From Begonia masoniana (taxonomy: Eukaryota; Streptophyta; Magnoliopsida; Cucurbitales; Begoniaceae), in assembly GCA_022432975.1 (NCBI GenBank), contig CM039510.1, positions 15,642,381 to 15,706,380 of the forward strand: a stretch of 64,000 bases of DNA, given 5' to 3'. The notes under the pieces are model-generated. The model ran no database searches and was not told the origin of the DNA. It saw only the letters and a list, made by a program, of their open reading frames with translations. The position numbers and the translations under genes are program-made. Shown one piece after another: positions 22,801 through 32,700 of this stretch; within the stretch, counting starts at the first letter, position 1, and each line of letters opens with the position of its first letter.

Positions 22801-24291
22801 AGTCATAACAGACATTTCCTCACTCTTCTTTAAAGCTTGGAAGGTATGATTTAAACCGTCAGGGGGTTGGAACCTAACTACTCCAGTCCTACAGTCGATT
22901 GTGGCATAATGTTTAAATAGCCAATCCATTTCTAGGATTACATCAAATCCTATTATATACATAATAATGAGATCAGCAGGTAGACTCACACTTCCTACTA
23001 ACACATCACTATCAAGCATCACCTGGTTAGAGTGCATGCGTTCACCAGAGGGTAAAGCAACACTAAACACATGCATAGAAGGGGTAAACTGTGCATCTAA
23101 CTTAACAGCAAATGTAGATGCTATGAATGAATGTGTTGCACCAGAATCTATCAATGTAAAAGAAGGTATAGAGTTGACCAATATAGTACCTGACACAACA
23201 GCAGGCTGCTCATCATCGCCCGACTCCATCATGGAGAATATCCTCGGCTTAATCATAGCAAGGCCATTCTTAGGAGCTGGACAGTCCCTAATGACGTGGC
23301 CAACCTTGTTACAGTTGAAGCATCGGGTGACTCTGGGCTTCAGGCAATCCCTGAATGTGTGTCCAATTTCCTCGCAATTGAAACACTTTCCCGAACCGAA
23401 CCTGCATTCACCCAGGTGTTTCTTTGAACATTTCGGGCACAGGGGAAACTTCCTGGCATCCGGCACCTTCTTTCATGTTCCATGGCTATGCTGGCCTTCA
23501 CTAGGCCTCTTTATTCCCCTTTGATGATGTGGTTGGACCGACTTTTGTGGGATCTCTTTTGGTCTAGCACACTTCCTTTTTGTTTCTTCCACTTCCAGAG
23601 CAGTGGACACAACCTCGCTGAAAGTCAAGCCTTTAATATCGCAAAATTTAACCCCTCGGTAGATTTTTGGCTTCAGTCCATGCACAAATTTGAATACCTT
23701 GTCCTCGTCCCTGTGAGCAAAATGTCCAGCAAACCTGGACAGGGACTCGAACTGCCTACTGTACTCGGCTACAGACCCTGTCTGCTTCAAGTTTAGAAAT
23801 TCCAACTTCTTTGCAGTTTGGACAGTATTGTTGAAATACTTCTCGTAGAAAATGTCCTTGAATTGCGACCAAGGCATCGCCAAGACATCAATGGTGGTCT
23901 CTATTGTTTCCCACCAGAGTTGAGTGTTACCAGCCAAGAGAAATGTCGCCAACGTGACCTTGTCTCCTTCTTCTATGTTGGCACATTTAAACATACTTTC
24001 AATCTTCCTAAGCCACCCTTCAGCAATAACCAGATCAGATGACTGACCATCAAACGTGGGTGGTCGTAATCTCCTGAATCTATCTCCAGAATGTTCATTG
24101 CTAGAACCCGAGTTGGCACTTCCTTGTACCTCTCGGTTCAACAGTACTCCTAGTTGATCAGACTGCTGGCGCACTAAATCGGTTTGCTGACGCACCAACT
24201 CCGTCAGCCGCCTAATAACACTAGGCTCCTCTCCACCACTCAGGTTTGGCATTTCCCTTGGCACTCTAGGTCTCCCTGGGCGTCGAGCCAT
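19804..24291 (-). pseudogene. gag-pol: E6 gag-pol polyprotein, broken
   Basis: The minus-strand polyprotein begins MARRPGRPRVPREMPN at 24291. It has capsid-like gag ([21 protein letters not shown]), knuckles [14 protein letters not shown] and [14 protein letters not shown] near 23300-23400, protease [14 protein letters not shown] near 23140, RT with FIDD near 22145, RNase H near 21450-21700, an integrase HHCC finger near 20930-21060, a DDE core near 20570-20850, and a chromodomain (VPLVKVLWRNKNIEETTWERQQDM) ending at 19804. Frameshifts near 23470, 22380 and 21590, a stop near 21895, a TAG in place of GAG after TIQTL near 20530, and a frame change near 20025 break it. Domain order and the chromodomain place it with Tekay/Del-type chromoviruses. 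It is closest in the window to E8. Confidence 0.93.
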
Positions 24292-24303
24292 TATACTAAA
24301 GTC

Positions 24304-24363
24304 CTGTGCAGGGTTAATTACACTCTTAAATATTTATTATCTAATGTTAACATAAACACTTAC
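24304..24363 (-). other. E6 predicted short leader intron
   Basis: On the minus strand the donor is AACT|GTAAGTGTTTATG and the acceptor CCCTGCACAG|GAC, giving 60 bp. A TTAAC branch candidate lies near the 3' end, and gag starts shortly after. The unit is inferred from signals conserved with E1, E7, E8 and E9. Confidence 0.5.
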
Positions 24364-24432
24364 AGTTGTTGAAGCACTTCCATGCAACGATTGGCACTGA
24401 TGAGTAATCTTTTGAAAGGTTTAACCGAATGT

Positions 24433-24443
24433 CTCTGATACCA
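24433..24443 (-). promoter_or_regulatory. E6 primer-binding site (tRNA-iMet)
   Basis: The minus strand reads TGGTATCAGAG, three bases from the 5' LTR end. Confidence 0.9.
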
Positions 24444-24446
24444 TAC

Positions 24447-26582
24447 TGTAACGCCCTGAGTTTTCTGAACCCAGTTTGTTACTCATAAACTCGAACTTGA
24501 CTAAGAAACTTTGAACCAAATTTAAAATTTCACACGAAAGTCTAAATTTGACATTTTTCCAAAACCTCAAAACGTTTTGAGACTTGTAGCGAAGATCATT
24601 TGAACAAAAACAGAGTTAAACAAAACTATAGAACAATGTTTGAATGATCAGTTGAGACGTTAGAGAACTTTCTGCCAAAAGAAATGAGGTTTAAATCGCA
24701 AAATACTTTGAAAGTTGCCAAAGTCAAACTCGTCTGCCGCTGAACAAAGTCAACAAGAGGGCAGAAATAAAACTGAAGGATCTCTACCGATGACGTCAGC
24801 CGAAGGATCATTCTTCCAGCTTCAGCCGATCGCAAAACGACAAGTTTCGCTACTACATCTACCGATGACGTCAGCTGGATGATTCATTCATCCAGCCTCT
24901 GCCGACCATAAGACGACAAAAGACTTTACTCACAAAACAAAACAAACAGAATACATTGACTGGTCGCTAAACGACAAAAGTTTAAACTTTCTACCGATAA
25001 AATAAACTACACCATCCGATAGATTTAACACGCTACTCCTACCGGTAGGAAACAACCATCTTCTACCGATGGAAAACGATGTCTTCTACCGATAGACTAC
25101 CACTGCCGGTAGAAAACAGAGCAATTTTTCCACAATTCATACTATATATAAAAACAACTCTACTACGAAGGGACTTATTCGCTTCAATGAAACCTTTCGG
25201 AAACGACTCCAATCCCTACATTACTCAAATCCAGTAAGAACCAATGCTAAATCAGCAAGGTACTATTATCAGAAGATTTCAAAATGTGTTTCAGAACATT
25301 GAAAACTATTACTGTCATAAGACTCAACATACTTAAGTGAAAACATTGTTGACTGATCCAGAGGGTTTTCAAACCTAAGATCAGGACATTAAAAGTTGAT
25401 TCTGTCAGCGAAACTCAAACACAACTCAGCTATCCATTTTTTTTTACTACATTGCACATATACAAAACACTGGTTAAACTGCCTCATCAGTTTACCAAGT
25501 CGTGGCCTGAATGCGCTCCTCCAACATCATCTATGTGTTTGTGAACTCAGGGAAATCACCTGCAGTAACCTCAACACCTACATCACAAAACTCATCTATT
25601 AGCCTAATGCTAGTAAGTAATGCAATAATGAAATGATATGCTGAAACATAAACTTAAACATGCAGTTTCTACTTTCTCATCTCAGTTGTGCATTCGCTCG
25701 TTTGTTGATCTGATCCCCCGGTTCCCTTGGGAGTGAGATCAGTTCTCCCAATGTTATACATCCTCTACTCGATTAAAGGGCGGGTGAATTCCCTTAATAG
25801 CTATTCTGATCCCTCAGTTCCCTTGGGAGTGGGATCAATTCTCCCAATGTTATACATCCTCTACTCGATTAAGGGGCGGATGAATTCCCTTAATAGCTGA
25901 TCTGTCACATTCGGTTCATGCCTTACCATTCCTTATATGAAAATTCATTTTTCGTAATCTTTCATAAAAACATGATGCATGTCATACAAACTCGTTCGCA
26001 CAATGCATAATCCTAATGTTTTGTGATGTAGGCCCGAAGACACATGCATACATTACTTACCTAGATTCCTGGGGAAATGTTTGGTTGCTAACCCCTTCGG
26101 GTTCTGCTCAAACCTAAAACCGTAGACAGTGTGTTAGTTAAACTTCATTCTAAACTACCCAGGAGTCTAAGAAAATTAATTTGGAAGCCCAAATCTTCGT
26201 GCATTCCCGATTCTGCACTAAACCCGAAACTACACACATTCACAACACTCCCAAAAACACATACATTGCACTCCCTCTGCTATCTAACCGTCGAGTCATA
26301 AAGAAAATGAAGGAACTCACTTAAGTCAGAGAAATCACTGGAGAAGTCGGAGGGAAAATTGCCTGGAGCTCGGATGAGCTTGAGCTGAATATCGAGAAAG
26401 GAAAAATGAGGGGACAGTGGCAGCTAAACCTCATTAAACCCTCCCTTAAATGCATTATCCACAATAAATTGTAATTTACCACTTTGTCCTTACTCATTCA
26501 CTTATTAACCTAATCACTAAATCACCCAAATTTAAATTTTAAAGCATTCTAAAAAAAATGTTAATAGAAACCGGGTGTTACA
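24447..26582 (-). mobile_element. E6 5' LTR (2,136 bp), minus strand
   Basis: On the plus strand it starts TGTAACGCCC and ends GGTGTTACA; the TAAGT duplication follows (26583-26587; left copy 17482-17486). Minus-strand landmarks are a TATA-like region near 26450, donor 1 CTTAA|GTGAGT at 26320, acceptor 1 TTTTAG|GTTTGAG at 26114, a 53-nt mini-exon, donor 2 TAG|GTAAG at 26060 and acceptor 2 GATGTAG|GTG at 25578. The arms at 26018-26032 and 25577-25591 are 15-bp perfect complements. Confidence 0.94.
25578..26060 (-). other. E6 5' LTR: predicted intron 2 / stem-closed domain
   Basis: This is 483 bp with the same signals as the 3' copy. Two hairpin pairs with 11-nt loops lie between the arms, and here the TTGGGAG/CTCCCAA arms are intact. 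Confidence 0.55.
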
Positions 26583-26587
26583 TAAGT

Positions 26588-26886
26588 GCTATAGTGTAGC
26601 ACCCCGAAGGAATTTTACGAGAGAGCGATTTGGCTAAAAGATTAAGGCATCGTGAGTATGAACTCCTAGACAGTCATAGGGTTCTACAATCGATGTGGGT
26701 AAGGCAAATCGTGCTTGGCCATCCTAGAAAGTTATGGGATGTGTACTAACCGGTTTTATTTGGTTGGATCAAGGCGTGGCCGTCTTAGACAGTTATGAGA
26801 TGTGTGCCTACTTCATCCACCCAGCTTATGATAAGACTAATGCAACGAACATGTAAAGAGCACAACTGAGATTTAGAAACTGCATG
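26588..26886 (+). mobile_element. E4 3' LTR, part 2
   Basis: This part continues the E4 LTR after E6 and aligns with 10158-10470 of the 5' copy. It contains the GGCCGTC hairpin repeats and ends at the GCATG target site of E7 (26882-26886). Confidence 0.92.
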
Positions 26887-27162
26887 TGTAACACCCGGAA
26901 AATTTTGACTACGTGTTTAGACCTAAGTTAGTGAGGTATGAGAGTGCTTTGTGAGGGGTTTAGAAGGGATAGGATGAGAAGAGAAAATAAAGTGGTTTGA
27001 CAATTCAAACCAAAGGGTTTGAAAAGTCAAACAACCAATAGGATATTTTTTCATGCATTAATGGTATGAAAAAGAATAAATAAAATGAATGAAATGTGGA
27101 GAGATGTATGGCATAACACGTTGGAAGACAAAGGAGAAAAGGGGGGGGGGTGGATTTGCAAT

Positions 27163-27170
27163 TATAAAAA
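27163..27170 (+). promoter_or_regulatory. E7 5' LTR TATA box candidate
   Basis: TATAAAAA lies about 165 bp before donor 1. Similar sequences sit at a comparable distance in E9 (52273, about 180 bp) and E10 (61017, about 150 bp), which supports its role as the LTR core promoter. Confidence 0.6.
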
Positions 27171-27907
27171 GTTTGGAGGAGAACTTTTAAAAGAAAGAAA
27201 AATGGAGAATTTAAGGGTTTGGTTTCTTTCTTTTCTTCCATCTTCTTCCCCATGATTTTCTTCCAAGCTTGGCGTCCTCCATAGCTGCTTCTTGCTCTTT
27301 CTTTTCTTCAATTTTCCAAGGTGCTTTCAAGGTAAAATCATGTGGGTTTTCAATTGTATACATTAAGGGTTGGTTTGTTGAAGTTTTTAGGGTGTTTGGT
27401 GAGAGTTTGCATAGGGTTTGGAAACCCTAATTGGTGAAGTCCGAAAATTGAGTGTAGATGTTAGATTCCTTCCCTATTTTGATGTTTTGATTGTGGGATG
27501 ACTTAGTTTAGGTAGATTTGAGGGTTAGATTGAAGATTGGTGAAGTGTTCCACAAAAATGGTTGAAGGACACCTATATACCCGGTTCTGTTTTGGCATGT
27601 CCGACTTAGCCTTTGTGTTTGGATGGTTGATTTGAGTGATTCAATGGATAGTAGACGTGTAGAGGTTTCCGAGTTGGGTTGGCACGTCGAAATCCGTTGC
27701 AAAACGAGGGAGTTATGACCGTTTGAAGTTAGACGGTCAATTTTGGAGTAAAGATCAGGTTGGGAGTTGTGTTATAGTTCTATTAGTTAGGTTAAGAATT
27801 TCCCTTAGAGTTTGTAAATTTCTAAGTTGATTTCTCATTATTTTTAGGTGATCGAACGTGTGATTTGGTTGGACGGAGTGAACGAGAAAGTATCGAGCAG
27901 CAACCAG

Positions 27908-28533
27908 GTAAGTAGTGGATGAGTGTTTGTTGCCTTCGGGCCTACACCATAGAACGGTAGGGATTGGTTGTTTGTTTGTTATGCTTTACTTTTGTTATGC
28001 ATCGGGTGTCATGCATCATTGTTTTCTAACTGACGAAATCACGTGTTTTGCATGTTTGAGTGGTGAGGATGACGTAATGAAAGATGAGAAAATTGATATG
28101 TAACTTGGTCTCGAGTAGAATAGTCTCGTGGGCTCGTGGCTCGCTGAGCACCCCGCGAGGTATTTTACTAGAGATGCTATGCAAAAATTTACGTAATGTG
28201 TCGTGAGTATGAATACCTCGATATGCTCGTGCTTGAAGGCACAATGAGGATTCTACGATCGATTGGGGGAGATTTGGTTGGCCGTCCAGGATTGTGTTGG
28301 GACATGTGCCTCCGGTCTAGCTCTGTGGGTCAAGGCGTGGCCGTCCAGGATTGTGTTGGGACGTGTGCCTACTTGATTCACAGGAAAGTGAAAGATAAAT
28401 GCTACCCGAATGAAAAGGAAGCAACTGAGTGTGTAGAAACTGCATGTTAGGGTTGAGTCGACCATTTAGTATGTTATTAAGCATTTCCCTACTTGCTAAG
28501 CATTAGGCTTACGTTTTGTGTTCTATGGTGTAG
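27908..28533 (+). other. E7 5' LTR: predicted intron 2 / stem-closed domain
   Basis: This is 626 bp with donor AACCAG|GTAAGTAG and acceptor GGTGTAG|GTGACG. The 5' arm 27941-27955 (CCTACACCATAGAAC) and the 3' arm 28520-28534 (GTTCTATGGTGTAGG) are perfect 15-bp complements. The hairpin GCC-TTCG-GGC (27932-27941) abuts the first arm. Two GGCCGTCC...GGACGTGTGCC hairpins lie near 28280-28370. GGCTTAC is a branch-point candidate about 25 nt before the acceptor. Confidence 0.6.
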
Positions 28534-29179
28534 GTGACGAGTTCTATACAGGTGAGGTAGACGAGACCACCGAGAATTAGGCTGCAGTTGGAGGAGTACG
28601 GGGTGCGTTGGTTCAGGTTATTGTCGGGGCGTCTCGGCTATTGTCCTCTTCGGGTTTGTGGGAGGTTGTTTCTTTTTGGTATGTTGATAGTTGATGGGTG
28701 TCTTTAAGCTGTTTTGATGGGTTACGTTGTTTGAAGTGTGAATGTTTGTTTTGAGAAAGGTTAGAAGAATTTGGAGGTTTGATACGTTGTAGTTATAAGT
28801 GTTATTAATGTTTGCGTAATTATTTTGGGATGTCCTGAGAGTTGGTTGAGTTGATGGATAATAGTCCTACATGGTTGTGGTTTGAAACTATATGTTTTGG
28901 TTTTAAACTTTCAGGTTTTGGTTTAATGAAATTTAGGCGTTACTCTGCCCGTTTTGGTTTTAAAATAATTAACGTCGGGTTATGTTTGCTATTTTTGTTA
29001 TAATTCGTTTTAAGTCGGTTTTCCAAAATTTTTTTACGAGACATGAAGTTTTGGGTGTTGGGAGTGTACGGTAAAAATTTCGAGATTTTTGGAAATGTCG
29101 GGCTCGTAGAAAAGTGCCGAAATGTCAGGAAAGTCAAGAAAAGTCAAAACGGGGTGTTTCGGGACGTTTTTGGTCGAAA

Positions 29180-29395
29180 ATACCCGAGACGGCCCGATCG
29201 ATCGGGCATGGGTCACGATCGATCGCGTCCGGGGTCAATTTTGGTGAAAGTAGCCCGAGAGGGCCCGATCAATCGGGCCAAAATCGCGACCGAACGCGAT
29301 TGGGCACACTGGGGGTGTGCCCAGCGCGCGCAGTGCGCGCGCGTAGCGCACTATCTGGGCGCACGTGGCGCCCAGCGCGCGCCCAGCAGCAGTTT
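29180..29395 (+). repeat. E7 5' LTR: GC-rich palindrome block
   Basis: It contains a 16-bp perfect palindrome GCCCGATCGATCGGGC (29192-29207), a perfect 8-bp hairpin GGGCACAC-TGGGG-GTGTGCCC (29302-29322), and GCGCGC-rich repeats. T and A runs follow. The 3' LTR copy has the same hairpin but a shorter GCGC part. Confidence 0.85.
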
Positions 29396-29625
29396 TTTTT
29401 AAAAAAAAAATTTTAAGTACTATTTCCACTTTGTTTTAACCCGACTTTTTCCGACATATTTTAAACGTATTTTAGCACGTTTTCCAACAAAAATCGAGGG
29501 TTCCAAAAAACCCGAAAACCGAGTCGAAAAATTTACGAAAAATCAGTTTAAACGTGGTTTAAACACGGGATTGGTTTGCATAGTGACGCACCGGGCCCGG
29601 GGTGGGATTCGGGGCACTACAAAGA

Positions 29626-29637
29626 TGGTATCAGAGC
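29626..29637 (+). promoter_or_regulatory. E7 primer-binding site (tRNA-iMet)
   Basis: TGGTATCAGAGC is an exact match to the initiator tRNA-Met complement, four bases after the LTR. Confidence 0.95.
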
Positions 29638-29705
29638 GTTAGTGGTCGAGTTGTTCAAAGGATTACCTGACAATACCGGCCGCCGTTCAACGTGCTTCAC
29701 CGACT

Positions 29706-29766
29706 GTAAGTATTTCTTTAACTTTAGTTAATTCCTTTCTAAGATTAGGGTTTCTAACCTATACAG
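29706..29766 (+). other. E7 predicted short leader intron
   Basis: The donor CGACT|GTAAGTATTTC, a U-rich body, a CTAAC branch-like site and the acceptor CCTATACAG|GAATAG give a 61-bp unit that ends 13 bp before the gag start. It is very short for a plant intron but has all the signals. Confidence 0.5.
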
Positions 29767-29779
29767 GAATAGAAAGAGA

Positions 29780-32700
29780 ATGCCTAGAAACCCAGGACAG
29801 CCAAGACGACCTGGACGACCCCGAATGAGCCCGAACCACATGAGGACCCTAACAAACAACTCAGGGATCTTTTGACTATGCAAGCGCAATTGCTCAGTGT
29901 TTTTATGAATCAAGGATTACAGGGAGGCCTTGGAGCGGGGTCCAGCTCTGGAGCTGGCTCTAGTGGAGAAAGGTTTCGAAGGTCAAAGCCTCCGGCCTTT
30001 GAAGGGCGTCTGACGGATCCGACAGCTGCTGAGAGTTGGATTTGTACAGTTGAAGAGATGTTTATTGTTGCGGAGGTGGAGGATGAGAACAAGGTGAAAC
30101 ATGCGACGTTCCACCTGTCTAGTAGTGCCAAAAGCTGGTGGGGAACCGTAAAAGCTACGACAGATGTACAGAGTATGACCTGGGAGGAATTTAAGGAACT
30201 GTTTTATGAGAAATATTACAACCGAACGGTTCAAGCCGAAAAGCGATCGGAGTTTATGGCTTTAAAACAAACCGGGTCTGTGGGGGACTATATTCAGCAG
30301 TTTGAAGCACTGTCCAAGTTTGCCAACCATATGGTTAGCAGAGAGGAAGATAAGATTTTTCAGTTTGTACAAGGGTTGAAGCCAGAAATTGAAATGTTAG
30401 TAAAGACTTTCGGGATTGTTGGTGTGCCGTTTAACCGTGTGGTGGCTAAAGCTATAGAAGTGGAGGTATCGGCTGGTAAGATTCTGAAATCCGTAGAAGC
30501 ACCAAAACGAATGTTCAAGGATATTACCGCACAGTTTGGCAGAGGCGGATCCTCTTCTCAGTCTCAAGGTACGAAACGACCGGGAGGAAATCTGAAAGAT
30601 CAAAGGGGTGGCAAGAAGCCTCAGCAACAGCCACAACAGAAGAAATGGTTTCAACAGTGCCCAAAATGTTTAAGGTCGCACCCGGGAGAGTGTGGACAAT
30701 ACGAAGGAAAATGTTACAATTGCTTTGAATCCGGTCATATGTTTCGAGACTGCCCAAAGCCGAAAGTGAATCGATGTTTTATTTGCAATGAAACTGGTCA
30801 CATCGCAAAGAATTGCCCTACATCGAAGAAAGGTTCAGTCAAAGCTACCCCCAGAATCTTTGCAATGATTGAGCCTGAAGGAGAAGATCGAGCAGCCGTC
30901 ATTTCAGGTACTGTATTTGTTAATTCGGTGCCTGCATTTACTTTGATAGATTAAGGAGCGTCCCATTCCTTCGTAGCGGTAGCATTTGTGGCGAAAGTAC
31001 AGTTAGAGGTAGAGCCGACGGAAAGTGCGTATACTGTGCAATTACCATCCGGCGAGTATATGCATTCTGCGCAGGTAGTTCCTAACAGTTTGGTGACAGT
31101 CGGAAGGAAGACTTTACCTGCTGATTTAATCGTTATGGGGATAACCGGGTATGATGTGATACTCGGTATGGACTGGCTATTTCGGCACCATGCGACGATT
31201 GATTGCAGAGCAGGGACTGTAAATTTCCAACCTTCGAGCGGTGAAGATTTTTCTTTTCAAGCTTTGAAGAACATAAAGAGGTTCTCGGTTATGGCACTCA
31301 TGGATGCTCGGAAATCTGTTATTGGTGAGTTTACGTGTTTTCTTGCCACTATTGTCGATTCTCAGTCTTTGGTAGAGGTTAAGCTTCAGGAGATAGATAT
31401 TGTTTGTGATTTTCCTGAAGTGTTTTTAGATGATTTGCCTGGTCTACCTCCGGACCGAGGAAATCGAGTTTGCAATTAACACTTATCCTGGAGCAGAGCT
31501 GGTGTCGAAGAATCCTTACAGGTTGGCTCCTCCTGAGTTGAAAGAACTGAAAAAGCAATTGGAGGAATTGGTCGATAAGGGCTTTATACGCCCTAGCTTT
31601 TCGCCGTGGGGAGCGCCCGTGCTATTTGTTAAGAAGAAGAACGGGTCACTTCAAATGTGCATTGATTACCGGGAGTTGAACAAAAGAACGGTGAAAAACA
31701 AATATCCATTGCCAAGGATAGATGATTTGTTTGATCAGCTGCAAGAAGCCCGGATATTTTCTAAGATTGATCTGAGATCGGGATACTACCAGTTGAAAGT
31801 CAGATCGCAGGATATCCCGAAAACGGCTTTCAGGACTCGGTATGGACACTATGAGTTCCTGGTTATGTCGTTTGGTTTGACGAATGCTCCAGCCGCCTTT
31901 ATGGACCTAATGAATCTAGTGTTCAGAGAATATCTCGATAAATTTGTAATTGTGTTTATCGATGACATTTTAGTTTATTCCCGTAATGAAGAGGAGCATA
32001 AGGAGCACTTGAGGATAGTTCTGGAAATTCTGAGGCGGCAACAGCTATATGCTAAGTTATCGAAGTGTGAATTTTGGTTAACTAAGGTGCATTTTCTTGG
32101 CCACGTTATTAGCAGTGGCGGAATATCAGTGGATCCGGCCAAGATTCAGTCAATTAATGAATGGCCTCAGCCGAAGAATGTTAGCGAGATTCGGAGTTTT
32201 CTGGGATTGGCGGGCTATTACAGAAGATTTATTGAAGGTTTTTCAAAAATAGCAGCACCTATGACTCGGCTGACACGAAAAGACGTGAAGTATGAATGGT
32301 CTGAAGAGTGTGAGCTCAGCTTTCAGACGTTGAAGCAGAGATTGACTACAGCTCCGGTTCTGACATTACCAGTGGCAGAAGAGAAGTTCTGTATATATTG
32401 CGATGCCTCTCGGATTGGTCTGGGTTGTGTGCTTATGCAGAAGGACAGGGTGATTGCCTATGCTTCCCGACAGCTGAAGCCTTATGAGAAGAATTATCCA
32501 ACCCATGATTTGGAGTTAGCTGCTGTGGTGTTTGCTTTGAAAATCTGGAGGCATTATTTATATGGTCAACAGTGCGAGGTATATTCAGATCATAAAAGTC
32601 TGAAATATCTTTTCACTCAGAAGGAACTGAATATGAGACAACGGCGGTGGTTAGAGTTCGTGAAGGACTATGATCTGGAGATTAAATACCACCCAGGGAA

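Larger units (their letters stand above)
26887..29621 (+). mobile_element. E7 5' LTR (2,735 bp)
   Basis: It starts TGTAACACCCGG and ends GGCACTACA before the primer-binding site. It is nearly identical to the 3' copy, which lacks some tens of bases of the GC-rich block. Landmarks are TATAAAAA at 27163-27170, donor 1 TTTCAAG|GTAAAATC at 27332, acceptor 1 ATTTTTAG|GTGATC at 27847, a 60-nt mini-exon, donor 2 AACCAG|GTAAGTAG at 27908, acceptor 2 GGTGTAG|GTGACG at 28533, and a GC-rich block at 29180-29395 followed by T and A runs. A G-run of ten lies at 27141-27150. Confidence 0.95.

Noticed and set aside
22967..23524. Plus-strand open frame of 185 codons
   Set aside because: It lies antisense to the E6 gag/protease region, which has clear zinc-knuckle and protease motifs on the minus strand.
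29302..29410. Hairpin followed by a T run resembling a bacterial rho-independent terminator
   Set aside because: The DNA is from a plant nucleus and the element is transcribed by RNA polymerase II. I describe it only as a hairpin block.
29626..29637. tRNA gene remnant suggested by TGGTATCAGAGC
   Set aside because: The motif is the tRNA-iMet complement at the expected primer-binding position. There is no cloverleaf around it.
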